Virus record (IMG/VR): IMGVR_UViG_3300017917_002394
Coordinates: 1-29,016 of that record
Strand: one strand, 5' to 3'
DNA: 29,016 nt
From: a virus
Positions 19,426-27,402 of the stretch are shown piece after piece (position 1 is the first letter of the stretch; every line of letters starts with the position of its first letter). The notes beneath the pieces are model-generated. The model saw only the letters and a program-made list of their open reading frames with translations. It did not search any database and was not told the origin of the DNA. The position numbers and the translations under genes were made by a program.

Positions 19426-21369
19426 TTATGCTCTTGCTAACATGAGTGCTAGAGTATTGTCATAAACATCAGGTAACTTAGATGGTGCATTACCACTTGC
19501 AGATTGAGAATTGTTCGTTGTTGGTGCATTAATCATCGAACCTACATCAGCAGCAGATTCCATTCTTTGTTCTTCTGCAACTTGTTGTGATGCTGCGGCT
19601 AAATCTGCACCAGATTGCATACCGCCACCAGAAATAGGACCAGGTGCACCTTCTTCGGTTGGTGCTGATGCTAATGATGCACCACCGCCACCCCCACTCG
19701 CAGGTGCGCTTAACTGACCACCACCTGAAGAACCACCAGGAATAGAAACACTACCTGCCGCCATTCCGCCACCTGAAGATGGACTTTGTGCGGGTGTTGG
19801 ACTCATACTTCCACCACCAGATGGACCAAGTCCTTCTGCACTTGGTTCGCTTGCAGGAGTTGCATTTATGTTTAATGTTGCAGAAGCGTTTGCACCTGTT
19901 GCGGTACCTGCTTCTTTTGGTGGTGCTAAACTTTGTTGTCCTGTCGCACCATTAAATGTAATTGTCGCAGACCCGTCTGTACCTGGATACTGAATGATTG
20001 AACCTTTGTCAATCGCACCAACTTTTAAATCTAATTCTTTTTGATTGTCGGCATTAAATGTGATGCCTTTGTAATTGAAATTTCCACCTGGTGAATTATA
20101 CAAGACACCATTAGGTAATTTCAAAGATATGCCACCGACCTTTTCGACAGTCTTTGCTTCTCCAGATGCCGCAGAAGGTGCTGCAGGTGGTGGAGATGCC
20201 GGTGCAGTTGCGGTTTTAGCACCTTGTCCTTCTGTTTTCTTTTTATCTTCTTTCTTTGTTACTTCAGGTTCTTCACTTCTTGGATTACTCTTAAATGGAT
20301 AATACGGTCCAACAGAACCAAGAGAATAGACGGTGCCTGTAATTGGATTTTTAATTGAACCAAAAGATATCTTAGGAATGCCAAAATTATTGACAATCCA
20401 ATCTTTCATCGTAGTAATGACACCAGATATTGTGCTTATGATTGGGTCTAAAAATTCACTTACAGAATCGAAAAGACTTTTTATCGAATCTTCACCAAAA
20501 AGACCAAACGAAAGAAAATCAACAATCGCACCAAGACCGGCAATGATTGCATCTTTTAGAGAACCTGTTTCTTTCCACTTGTCGAAAGCGGCAGTAATGC
20601 CTTTGAAAAGTGAAATGAATATAGTTGCAATTACAAATACTTTTCCAAGTATCTTTAGAATTGCACCAGGACTGAATAAGGATTTGAGACTAGAAAAAAT
20701 ACCACCTTTGAAGAAACCCATGATGGTATCAAGTATACCACCACCTTCTGTTTTCTTTTCTTTACCTTCTTTATCAACTTGCTTTGGTGCGTATTTCTGT
20801 CTTTCTGCTTCGAGTTTTGCTTCTCGCTCATCTTCTTTTAAGAAAAATCTGTCGGCACCTTCACGAGCTTCAACTTGGTCTTTTTTCTTTTTGTCTTTGT
20901 TGTAGGCTTTTGCTTCAATCTTTGTTAACTTAACGATGTTCTGTCTTAGAACATTTAAGTCACGGCTCATCATGTGGAATGATAGAGCATTCTTTGCAAT
21001 GATTTTTAGATAAGTGGTTGCATCACCACCGCTTACACCATCACCACCTTTTGAATCACCTTCTTCTTCAACGCTTTCTTTTCTTTTTTTGTTAAGTCTA
21101 CCACGCATGTAAGCGGAGAAGATATCATCTCCCTTAAACATCTCCATGTAAACTTTTTTACCAAATCTCTTTGGACTTGCGGCTCTTTTAATATCCTCTT
21201 TTACATCAGACATACCGCCTTTGACTGCCTCAGAAATACTTTCACCAGACTCTAAACGACCTTTGAGTCCTCCGCCACCTGACTGAATTTTATCTTTTAA
21301 TTCTTTAGCCGATTTGTAACCAAGTTCTTTGGCTAGAACATCGGCTAATGATTTTGGTTTATCTGCCAT
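19426..21369 (-). CDS. Large tail protein, paralogue of the hydrolase protein (tape measure/hub candidate)
   Basis: A 647-residue protein. Residues 1-100 are a helical, charged N-terminal extension; 119-330 are homologous to residues 22-240 of the 794-residue neighbour, with a hydrophobic region at 235-260 (ILKILGKVFVIATIFISLF) able to span a membrane. Residues 365-405 are K/A/P-rich linker, 410-490 a beta-rich domain (SLKLPNGVLYNSPGGNFNYKG), and 490-600 a Gly/Ser/Ala/Pro-rich low-complexity region. The end has N-A-P-T-T-N-N-S, matched by N-A-P-V-T-N-N in the paralogue. No hydrolase motifs. The ATG follows the stop of the frameshift product directly (TAAATG) and has only a weak ribosome binding site. 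Place behind a chaperone pair favours tape measure, but gp29 identity is unproven. Confidence 0.8.
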   Translation of the reverse strand: MADKPKSLADVLAKELGYKSAKELKDKIQSGGGGLKGRLESGESISEAVKGGMSDVKEDIKRAASPKRFGKKVYMEMFKGDDIFSAYMRGRLNKKRKESVEEEGDSKGGDGVSGGDATTYLKIIAKNALSFHMMSRDLNVLRQNIVKLTKIEAKAYNKDKKKKDQVEAREGADRFFLKEDEREAKLEAERQKYAPKQVDKEGKEKKTEGGGILDTIMGFFKGGIFSSLKSLFSPGAILKILGKVFVIATIFISLFKGITAAFDKWKETGSLKDAIIAGLGAIVDFLSFGLFGEDSIKSLFDSVSEFLDPIISTISGVITTMKDWIVNNFGIPKISFGSIKNPITGTVYSLGSVGPYYPFKSNPRSEEPEVTKKEDKKKTEGQGAKTATAPASPPPAAPSAASGEAKTVEKVGGISLKLPNGVLYNSPGGNFNYKGITFNADNQKELDLKVGAIDKGSIIQYPGTDGSATITFNGATGQQSLAPPKEAGTATGANASATLNINATPASEPSAEGLGPSGGGSMSPTPAQSPSSGGGMAAGSVSIPGGSSGGGQLSAPASGGGGGASLASAPTEEGAPGPISGGGMQSGADLAAASQQVAEEQRMESAADVGSMINAPTTNNSQSASGNAPSKLPDVYDNTLALMLARA

Positions 21370-21570
21370 TTAGTGTTTTTTTCTGGTTTGTTTCTGCAAT
21401 TCAATTCGTTCTTTTTCTTTTTTCAAATAGTCTGCTAAGAGACCAACATAGATGTTTCTTTCCCAAGGCAACATGTTTTCAAGTTCAGTCAAACTATACT
21501 TGTGATGCTGCATTAAAGCAAAGTTCGTCTGATAATAGTTGCCTAATGTATCATAACGAAATATTAGACG
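21370..21570 (-). CDS. -1 frame extension of the gp26-like protein (tail chaperone-type)
   Basis: A 66-residue open stretch in the -1 frame relative to the gp26-like gene, ending at TAA 21370-21372. It reads R-L-I-F-R-Y-D-T-L-G-N-Y-Y, then F-A-L-M-Q-H-H-K-Y-S-L-T-E-L-E-N-M-L-P-W-E-R, then a helix and a basic tail R-K-K-H. No start codon fits the beginning; the only in-frame ATG (21513, 47 residues) has no ribosome binding site. With a -1 slip in the upstream gene a 309-residue fusion results. The alternation of short product and fusion recalls lambda G and GT. A stand-alone 47-residue protein is the other possibility. Confidence 0.68.
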   Translation of the reverse strand, partial: RLIFRYDTLGNYYQTNFALMQHHKYSLTELENMLPWERNIYVGLLADYLKKEKERIELQKQTRKKH

Positions 21571-22298
21571 AAAAAATTTTGCAGACCCTTTACTGTAATG
21601 TTCTCATTGTATCCGCACTTTGGACATTTGAAATCAAGGTCTTTTTTAATTTCAGGTACTGTCTCAAAGAAGTTCTTAATTTTTTCCAAATCTTTTTGTT
21701 GTAGATTGTCCACAAACTCACGAATCTCCTCACGGGTAGAATCTTTGGTGTAGTAGATGTTTTCACTATCGTAAATGTAATCAATACAATCAACAAGAAC
21801 TTCTAACATCACCTCGTTCTCATCCATTTCTTCATACTTCTCAATCAATTCGAAAGTTGGGTATTTCAAACAAACGCCTAACTTTTCAGTAATCATAAAC
21901 TTGTTCGTATGTCCTTCGGTATGTGAAGGTTGGACTTCAAGTAGATTCAATTTGAAATCTACTGTGCCACTACATTTCTTATCTTCACCTTTTTCGTCTT
22001 TGACCATGTTGTTGCATTTGTATTTCAAGTCAACAACTTCTTCAACAGAACGGGCTCTTAGATTTAAGAACAACCATTCAAGGTCAAATGTGGGCAAGTT
22101 ATCAATGTCTAATTCATCGATAACACAATTCTTCAATACTTGACGAATAACACGAATTGTTTCTTTTGGATCCTGTGATTCGGATGCCATCAAAAATAAC
22201 TTCTGTTCTTTCACCAAGAATGGGCGAATTCGAACTGTCTTTCCAGAAGAAATCAGTTTAATCTCATATACAGGTACATCTAGTTTTGGTAAAGCCAT
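21564..22298 (-). CDS. 26: Baseplate hub protein/assembly factor (gp26-like)
   Basis: A 244-residue protein of the T4 baseplate family that includes gp26 (208 residues in T4). The N-terminus (ALPKLDVPVYEIKLISSGKTVRIRPFLVKEQKLFLMA) and helix with I-R-V-I-R-Q-V-L-K-N-C-V-I are typical. Two Cys pairs, C95 with C109 and C225-x2-C228, may hold zinc ribbons (Y-K-C, K-K-C, F-K-C-P-K-C-G). The strong GAGGATATT ribosome binding site fixes the start. The last codons contain the slippery run, so some ribosomes should make a 309-residue extended form. In T4, gp26 is needed for hub assembly; here it may serve as the tail assembly chaperone for the large proteins downstream. Confidence 0.82.
   Translation of the reverse strand: MALPKLDVPVYEIKLISSGKTVRIRPFLVKEQKLFLMASESQDPKETIRVIRQVLKNCVIDELDIDNLPTFDLEWLFLNLRARSVEEVVDLKYKCNNMVKDEKGEDKKCSGTVDFKLNLLEVQPSHTEGHTNKFMITEKLGVCLKYPTFELIEKYEEMDENEVMLEVLVDCIDYIYDSENIYYTKDSTREEIREFVDNLQQKDLEKIKNFFETVPEIKKDLDFKCPKCGYNENITVKGLQNFFV
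21570..21591 (-). promoter_or_regulatory. Programmed -1 frameshift signal
   Basis: On the minus strand T-TTT-TTC (21576 down to 21570) is a canonical X-XXY-YYZ slippery heptamer in the gp26 frame, overlapping a second one, A-AAT-TTT. An AAAGGG Shine-Dalgarno-like sequence (21586-21591) lies 9 bases upstream, as in the dnaX frameshift site. The zero-frame stop comes two codons after the slip. Confidence 0.7.
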
Positions 22299-22320
22299 AA
22301 TATCCTCGCTTAGTTAAATT

Positions 22321-23070
22321 TTATAATGCACGACCAAGTGGTAGAATCCTTGAAAGACCCGAACCAAAGAGTGCTGTTGCAGCAGCGGCAAGGTCGTAAG
22401 TGCCTTCGTAAATTGGTCGATATCTTTGGTATGCAAACTGCACCGATAAACGGTGAAAAGAATCTTCAGACCAACTTAACGACTGAGGTGCAACTCCAAT
22501 TGGAAATGCATCAATCAATTCTACTGCAAAAATCTGTTTGATAAAATCATCGTATTGAATGATTTTAATGTTTGTCATATAACGAGATTGTGCGCCTTTT
22601 GGAAATCTCAAATTGTTTGTATCAGAAGGATGAATTGCATCAATCCAACGGTCAAACAATTTTCTTTCAGAGAAATCATTGGTACACAAAAATGTTAATG
22701 TTGTGTCGCCATACTGGCTATTATATGGAACTTTAAAGGTAGGTCCATAAATTTTTACATCGGCAGTTTGTAAAGTTCTGCCTGGTAATTCTGCGGCTTC
22801 ACATTGTAAAGCCAAATAACGGGACATAGATGAATTCGATGTTCGTGATTGTTCATCTTGAGCGCCTTGACGACCAAATGCAGAACCAATTGCATCCGAT
22901 ACATCAGAAAATACCGAGTTGGGAAAATTCAAAATCTTTTCGATGATTGAATTACCAACGAAACTGTTGATGTATGGTGGAATAGGCAATACGACTTCAA
23001 ACCTTGAAGGTTTTGCTAACCCATCTTTTGCTCTAATATTAGAGAGAAATAAATTTGGTGAAAATGACAT
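22321..23070 (-). CDS. 54: Tail-tube-fold baseplate protein (gp54-like)
   Basis: A 249-residue protein with the fold of T4 tube-type proteins (gp19, gp48, gp54). Recognisable parts are P-S-R-F-E-V-V-L-P (22-30), C-E-A-A-E-L-P-G-R-T-L-Q-T (90-102), a long beta hairpin I-Y-G-P-T-F-K-V-P-Y and T-L-T-F-L-C-T-N-D-F-S-E-R-K-L-F-D-R-W-I-D. In T4, gp54 (320 residues) starts tube polymerisation on the gp48 cap. This one is shorter, and the assignment to gp54 rather than a related tube protein is by fold and gene neighbourhood. The start overlaps the upstream stop by one base (TAATG). Confidence 0.68.
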   Translation of the reverse strand: MSFSPNLFLSNIRAKDGLAKPSRFEVVLPIPPYINSFVGNSIIEKILNFPNSVFSDVSDAIGSAFGRQGAQDEQSRTSNSSMSRYLALQCEAAELPGRTLQTADVKIYGPTFKVPYNSQYGDTTLTFLCTNDFSERKLFDRWIDAIHPSDTNNLRFPKGAQSRYMTNIKIIQYDDFIKQIFAVELIDAFPIGVAPQSLSWSEDSFHRLSVQFAYQRYRPIYEGTYDLAAAATALFGSGLSRILPLGRAL

Positions 23071-23648
23071 TAAAATTTCTTCCGAGAATCTGCGTAAACT
23101 TTACTTGTTGATGCGCCGACAAAACTTTCAACGGGTAACAGAGCGGCAATGTCCCATTCATCGGCAGTTATTTCTAAGAACCGAGAATCAATGTGACTAA
23201 ACAAATATCTTTTAATACAAGGCGTTGCTTCAAATATTCTTGAGGCTGCGGCCAAGTATTCGTAATTAATACGCAATTTTGTTTTATCATCAAATCTTTT
23301 ATTTGATGCCACTTCACTTAACTTATCCAAAAGAATGATGCGCTGCTTTGGGTGAATGTAGTGCAAGTTCAACCCTAAAAAACCGTCTGGGTAGCGTTCT
23401 ATTGGAATCACCAATGGAAACCTGTCGTAGTATGGCAGCGTATCTTTGTGCTTTGGATCGTAAAAATAAAAATACATGCGACCAATAAATGACTTTTCAC
23501 GAAGCCTTTCCCTATCTCTCATCATTGAGGAAGGTGTAGGTCGTAAGTCTTTTACTTTCTTTTTCAACCATTCTCTGGCTGCGTTTGACCTTGGCGCAAG
23601 TCCTTCTTTCGCCAATGATGCTTGAATTCTATCTAATAGTGTCGCCAT
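23070..23648 (-). CDS. Conserved T4-like virion-region protein of unknown role
   Basis: A 192-residue protein. Conserved-looking blocks are R-S-N-A-A-R-E-W-L (20-28), G-R-M-Y-F-Y-F-Y-D-P-K-H-K-D-T-L-P-Y-Y-D-R-F-P-L-V-I-P-I-E-R (56-85), G-F-L-G-L-N-L-H-Y-I (89-98) and L-P-V-E-S-F near the end. The pattern is familiar from T4-like phages of cyanobacteria and other aquatic hosts, where it lies in the structural region beside gene 4, mostly without a name. It is not recognisably T4 gp2, gp3 or gp53 by eye. It is co-translated with the gp54-like gene (one-base overlap). ATAAATA lies just before its ATG on the minus strand, too close to be a convincing promoter. Confidence 0.68.
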   Translation of the reverse strand: MATLLDRIQASLAKEGLAPRSNAAREWLKKKVKDLRPTPSSMMRDRERLREKSFIGRMYFYFYDPKHKDTLPYYDRFPLVIPIERYPDGFLGLNLHYIHPKQRIILLDKLSEVASNKRFDDKTKLRINYEYLAAASRIFEATPCIKRYLFSHIDSRFLEITADEWDIAALLPVESFVGASTSKVYADSRKKF

Positions 23649-23661
23649 TAGGTTATTTATC

Positions 23662-24093
23662 TCAAAGTCCCAATTCTTTTTCGGTCACTAACTGAAAATG
23701 CCATCCATGTTCCTTACAAAATAAATCGGCAGCTTTCCATTTTGCTTGATTCACGGCATATGTGGCAACTTCTGTTAGGTATCTTTGGGTCTTGCGTTTT
23801 TGCGTTGGCATCATGGTCTGCTTATACGGTTTCACTTCTAAGATTGAAGTCTGCTCGGAGCCATCTTTCCGTTTGGTCCTGACGATGAAATCTGGAAAGT
23901 AACGATGCACTCTGTTATCGACTGGCGAAACATAAGGTATGGGCAATTCTTCCGATGCCCACCATAAGACGGCAGGGTTATCATCCAAGTATTTCATTAC
24001 CCTCAGTTCCCAATTAGAACGGTAGATAATGTTAGCCGGATTGCCCTTGTATTTGTTTGGGTTTTTTGGTCGAAACCATCCTTTGTATGACAT
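23662..24093 (-). CDS. 4: Head completion protein (gp4-like)
   Basis: A 143-residue homologue of T4 gp4 (150 residues), needed to complete filled heads. Familiar blocks are K-N-P-N-K-Y-K-G-N-P-A-N-I-I-Y-R-S-N-W-E-L-R-V-M-K-Y-L-D (9-37), S-E-E-L-P-I-P-Y-V-S-P-V-D-N-R-V-H-R-Y-F-P-D-F (47-69) and I-L-E-V-K-P (84-89), then N-Q-A-K-W-x-A-A and W-H-F-Q-L-V-T-E-K-E-L. The E-x..P-D-F..E-V-K-P arrangement is that of a PD-(D/E)XK nuclease (D68, E86, K88), as noted for TnsA-like folds. No ribosome binding site is evident before its ATG, and the divergent gene 48 promoter element overlaps that ATG. Confidence 0.9.
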   Translation of the reverse strand: MSYKGWFRPKNPNKYKGNPANIIYRSNWELRVMKYLDDNPAVLWWASEELPIPYVSPVDNRVHRYFPDFIVRTKRKDGSEQTSILEVKPYKQTMMPTQKRKTQRYLTEVATYAVNQAKWKAADLFCKEHGWHFQLVTEKELGL

Positions 24094-24098
24094 AAATA
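24092..24098 (+). promoter_or_regulatory. T4-like late promoter candidate (ATAAATA) before gene 48
   Basis: ATAAATA, close to the T4 late box TATAAATA, 27 bases before the gene 48 ATG in the divergent gap between gene 4 (minus) and gene 48 (plus). It overlaps the gene 4 start codon on the other strand. Confidence 0.55.
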
Positions 24099-24124
24099 TT
24101 ATCTATCTAACTCACAGGACAAAT

Positions 24125-25414
24125 ATGGCACTTTTTGGATTTTCCGATATCTCTTTCAATAAAGGACCTGCTACAAGAAAAGGACCTTTAGCACCACTGG
24201 TTGGTAGCCAATTTGAAAGAACAACACTTCGTTATCCTTTAGATATTGGTAATTATGACAAAGGACATTATGTTGTATTCTATGTCCGTGAACAAAAAGA
24301 AACTTCATTTGCATCAAGAGCAGTTTCTGGAGATGCGGCCACTTTTAAAAATACTGGCGGTGTTTCAGTTAAAAATTTAGGCGATGTGAATGGCCTTGCT
24401 GCAAAATTTGGAAATGAAATTTTAGGAAAAATTAATTCAGGTCTTTCACAAATCAATGGTGTGACAGGCGGTGCATTGGGTGGTATAACATCACAAATTA
24501 GTGCGGCCGCAAGTAAAGGCATTTCTGGTATCACATCAGGTATTACGAGTAGCGTCAACAATATTTTTGGCCAATCAAATATAAAATTTGGTGGCAGTTC
24601 GGCAGAAACTCAAGCAGTTATCGACAATTCAATTAAAAGAATTACTGGCGGCAGTCTCGCATTTTTAAGAACAACAAGACTGACTAAAGATGCAATCGCA
24701 CTTTATATGCCAGACACTTTGAATTATACTTATTCACAATCTTATGACCAGTTAACTTTAGGTGAAGAATTGGGCGGCCAAGGTATTGCAGCTGCGAAAT
24801 CTGTTATGGACGCCTATCAAAGTGGTGGTTTTAATGCGGCATCAGGTGCAGCTGCGAAATCTGCGGTTGAAGTTGGTACACAAAAAGTTGGCCAAGCAAT
24901 CGCAGGTGCATTAGGTTCTGCACAAACAGGGCAAGCAATTCTTGCCGCAACAGGTCGAGTTCAAAACCCAATGTTAGAAATGGTGTATAAGTCACCAAAC
25001 TTCAGAACATTCCAATTCGACTTTGTTTTCTATCCAAGAGATGAACGAGAAGCTCTTGAAGTTCAAAGAATTATTGAGAGACTTCGTTTTCATCAAGCAC
25101 CAGAAATTATGAAAGGTGCAGGCGGTTTCTTAATCCCACCTTCAGAGTTTGATATCAAATTTTATTACGGTGGTGGAGAAAACCCAAACATTCCACAGAT
25201 TGCGACATGCGTATTAACTAACTTTGATGTAAACTATGCACCAAACGGATTCTCTGCATATGAAGTCCCTGGTGAAAACAAACCAAACTTAGGTCGCACA
25301 GGTATGCCAACATCGATTCAAATTACAATGCAATTCCAAGAAATGACTTATCTGACCAAAGCCGACTTTAGAGAAGATTTGTCGAATTCTGACACATTGG
25401 CAAGAGGTAAATAA
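24125..25414 (+). CDS. 48: Baseplate tail tube cap (gp48-like)
   Basis: A 429-residue homologue of T4 gp48 (364 residues), which caps the hub and templates the tail tube. The N-terminus M-A-L-F-G-F-S-D and the C-terminal half N-P-M-L-E-M-V-Y-K-S-P-N-F-R then F-x-F-x-F-Y-P-R-D-E-R-E-A, and P-P-S-E-F-D-I-K-F-Y-Y, are typical of the T4-like family. Residues 90-170 and 220-270 are Gly/Ala/Ser-rich insertions of low complexity (GGALGGITSQISAAASKGISG), absent from T4, which explain the extra length. The frame extends upstream to 24029, but the ATG at 24125 behind AGGAC is the family start. It shares one base with gene 53. Confidence 0.88.
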   Translation: MALFGFSDISFNKGPATRKGPLAPLVGSQFERTTLRYPLDIGNYDKGHYVVFYVREQKETSFASRAVSGDAATFKNTGGVSVKNLGDVNGLAAKFGNEILGKINSGLSQINGVTGGALGGITSQISAAASKGISGITSGITSSVNNIFGQSNIKFGGSSAETQAVIDNSIKRITGGSLAFLRTTRLTKDAIALYMPDTLNYTYSQSYDQLTLGEELGGQGIAAAKSVMDAYQSGGFNAASGAAAKSAVEVGTQKVGQAIAGALGSAQTGQAILAATGRVQNPMLEMVYKSPNFRTFQFDFVFYPRDEREALEVQRIIERLRFHQAPEIMKGAGGFLIPPSEFDIKFYYGGGENPNIPQIATCVLTNFDVNYAPNGFSAYEVPGENKPNLGRTGMPTSIQITMQFQEMTYLTKADFREDLSNSDTLARGK

Positions 25415-26070
25415 TGGCGAAATATTTTAATTATTTTCCAAAAACACTTTACACTGCCAACAACCGAACAGGTGGTCTTGATACTGTAACAAATATCATT
25501 TCACGCTTTGGTTTTGAATCGTCACTCAAAAACAATTCTGCGGCATTTTACAAATACGATATACAAGAGGGTGACACACCTGAAATTATTGCGGCAAAAT
25601 ATTACGACAATCCTGAAAGACATTGGATTGTTTTAATGTTCAATGACATTTACGACCCACAATGGGACTGGCCTCTGCAATATAAATCGTTTATTGAATA
25701 TGTTGATAAAAAGTATTCTGCACCAGAGTATGCAGATACCGCAAACACATCCGTATCAGGTTTGTCTTGGGCAATGAATGTCAATAACATTCAATCGTAT
25801 GTTAAAGTGGTTACAAGAACCAACTCAGATAATGTGTCGATAGTTGAAAAATTAGATGTTGATGCCAATACATATGCAAACATTGCCGTTACAACTGCAA
25901 ATTATACGCTACAAGACAATTCTACAATCACTCAAAAAATAACAAAAGAAACCAAATCTTATTATGATTATGAGATGGAAGTAAATGAATCAAAAAGAAG
26001 TATCAAACTTCTGAAACCAGAATTTATTCCTGATGTTGAGAAAGAATTTAAAAAGGTAATTAAAGAATGA
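25414..26070 (+). CDS. 53: Baseplate wedge subunit (gp53-like)
   Basis: A 218-residue homologue of T4 gp53 (196 residues), which clamps wedges around the hub. The N-terminal F-N-Y-F-P-K-T-L-Y and a LysM-like core, Y-D-I-Q-E-G-D-T-P-E-I-I-A-A-K-Y-Y-D-N-P-E-R-H-W-I-V-L-M-F-N-D-I-Y-D-P-Q-W-D-W-P-L (48-88), are diagnostic. Residues 90-170 are a variable beta region, and the C-terminal helix I-K-L-L-K-P-E-F-I-P-D-V-E-K-E-F-K matches the family end. It overlaps gene 48 by one base and the next gene by four, so the baseplate set is one translational block. Confidence 0.9.
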   Translation: MAKYFNYFPKTLYTANNRTGGLDTVTNIISRFGFESSLKNNSAAFYKYDIQEGDTPEIIAAKYYDNPERHWIVLMFNDIYDPQWDWPLQYKSFIEYVDKKYSAPEYADTANTSVSGLSWAMNVNNIQSYVKVVTRTNSDNVSIVEKLDVDANTYANIAVTTANYTLQDNSTITQKITKETKSYYDYEMEVNESKRSIKLLKPEFIPDVEKEFKKVIKE

Positions 26071-27401
26071 GTTTCTCAGTAAAAAAGTCCACACAGTTTA
26101 AAATCAATGAACTGGTGGTCGTGACGAAAGCCGGTTCTATCGATGTGTCTGGCATCTATGAAGAATTGAACCTTTTCGATTCTATTTTATTGCCTGTAAT
26201 GAGTGGGAGTATTTTGATTCGTGATTCTGTCGGACTTTCAGGTAAGTTATTGTTCGATGGTTCTGAAAGTATTCTAATCGATATCGTCAAAGACCAAAGG
26301 TCTGATATCGCAAACTTCCGTAAAGCATTTAGAATTTACAAACAATCTGACCGAAAGGCAGAAGGTTTGAATAGTGAATTGTTTGTTTTGAATTTTGTAT
26401 CTGACGAATTAATCTTTTCAGACCAACAAAGAATTACACAATCATTTGAAGGCACATATTCTAAAGTTGTTGAAAAAATTCTTATCGATTACCTAAGAGT
26501 TCCTAATAATCAAGTTGGTGGTATTTTTGAACCTACAACGGGTATTCGTAAACTTGTTATTCCAAACTTAAAACCATTTGATGCAATTGAATGGTGTGCA
26601 AAAAGGTCCGTAGACCAAAATCAGGCACCAAACTATATGTTTTTTCAAAACTTAGTTGGTTATAACTTTGTATCTCTCTCTAAACTTCTAACACAAGACG
26701 ATTTATTGAATGTTAAATTTGAACCAAAAAATCAAACCAAATCAAGTGCATTGTTAGAATTAAGTACCGCAAGAGCATTAGAAGTGATTGCACAAACAGA
26801 CATGATTGAAAAAACAAGGTCTGGTGTTAACGCAGGTCAATTTATTGGTTTTGACCCATTGACAAGAACAACTGCCAAGAAACAAATTGGATTTGCCGAT
26901 GTGTTCAATAGTATGAAACACGCAAACGACAACCCAAATCAATCTGTAATTACAAACAGAGCCGGCGTTTCTGCAACTGAAGCCTATGATGCAAAGAAAT
27001 CTATGGCATCTATGGATGCTGCCAAACAGTTAAGCAATTATATTAAAAAAATGGATCCAACATCCATTTCAAAAATCGATAACATTGAAAACTGGTTGTT
27101 TCAAAGAAAAGCAATCATCAATAATCTAATGAGTAAGAGAGTTAAGTTGGCAATGCCAGGTAACTTTCAATTGACTTCAGGGTTCAACATCAATCTTCAA
27201 GCACCTAACTTTGGTAAAAAAGAAAAAGGTGGTGACAATGATGACCCAAGTTTAAGTGGCAAATACATCATTGTTGCTTCTCGTCATATTATTGGGTATG
27301 ATAAACACGAAACCGTAATTGAGTGTGCAACAACATCAACAAATAATGAATTTGTTCCAGTAAGCAATCCAGAACAAACATCGCAACTATTGAATTATTA
27401 A
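26067..27401 (+). CDS. 27: Baseplate hub subunit (gp27-like)
   Basis: A 444-residue protein matching the T4 gp27 hub (391 residues), which forms the trimeric ring between tube and gp5 spike. The N-terminal domain (F-K-I-N-E-L-V-V-V, I-Y-E-E-L-N-L-F-D-S-I-L-L-P-V-M-S-G-S-I-L-I-R-D) is the usual tube-like domain. The middle has a L-N-F-V-S-D-E then F-D-A-I-E-W-C-A-K-R-S segment. About 50 extra residues near 270-330 (N-A-G-Q-F-I-G-F-D, K-K-S-M-A-S-M-D-A) probably form an insertion. Its position between 53 and 5 agrees with the gp27-gp5 complex of T4, although T4 itself keeps gene 27 apart. No stop-start gap beyond one base to gene 5. Confidence 0.82.
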   Translation: MSFSVKKSTQFKINELVVVTKAGSIDVSGIYEELNLFDSILLPVMSGSILIRDSVGLSGKLLFDGSESILIDIVKDQRSDIANFRKAFRIYKQSDRKAEGLNSELFVLNFVSDELIFSDQQRITQSFEGTYSKVVEKILIDYLRVPNNQVGGIFEPTTGIRKLVIPNLKPFDAIEWCAKRSVDQNQAPNYMFFQNLVGYNFVSLSKLLTQDDLLNVKFEPKNQTKSSALLELSTARALEVIAQTDMIEKTRSGVNAGQFIGFDPLTRTTAKKQIGFADVFNSMKHANDNPNQSVITNRAGVSATEAYDAKKSMASMDAAKQLSNYIKKMDPTSISKIDNIENWLFQRKAIINNLMSKRVKLAMPGNFQLTSGFNINLQAPNFGKKEKGGDNDDPSLSGKYIIVASRHIIGYDKHETVIECATTSTNNEFVPVSNPEQTSQLLNY

Positions 27402-27402
27402 T

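Noticed and set aside
18718-19440. 240-codon open frame on the + strand
   Set aside because: It lies fully opposite the 794-residue tail gene, whose protein has clear domains and a paralogue; the antisense translation has no recognisable features and no ribosome binding site.
20333-20905. 190-codon open frame on the + strand
   Set aside because: Antisense shadow of the 647-residue tail protein; it coincides with the region conserved between the two paralogues on the other strand.
21370-21513. Independent 47-residue gene starting at ATG 21513
   Set aside because: No ribosome binding site precedes this ATG, and the protein-like sequence continues upstream of it in the same frame to the slippery site, which favours frameshifting.
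23654-23660. ATAAATA on the minus strand before the 192-residue gene
   Set aside because: It sits in a 13-base gap, only six bases from the ATG; too close for a useful late start and likely chance.
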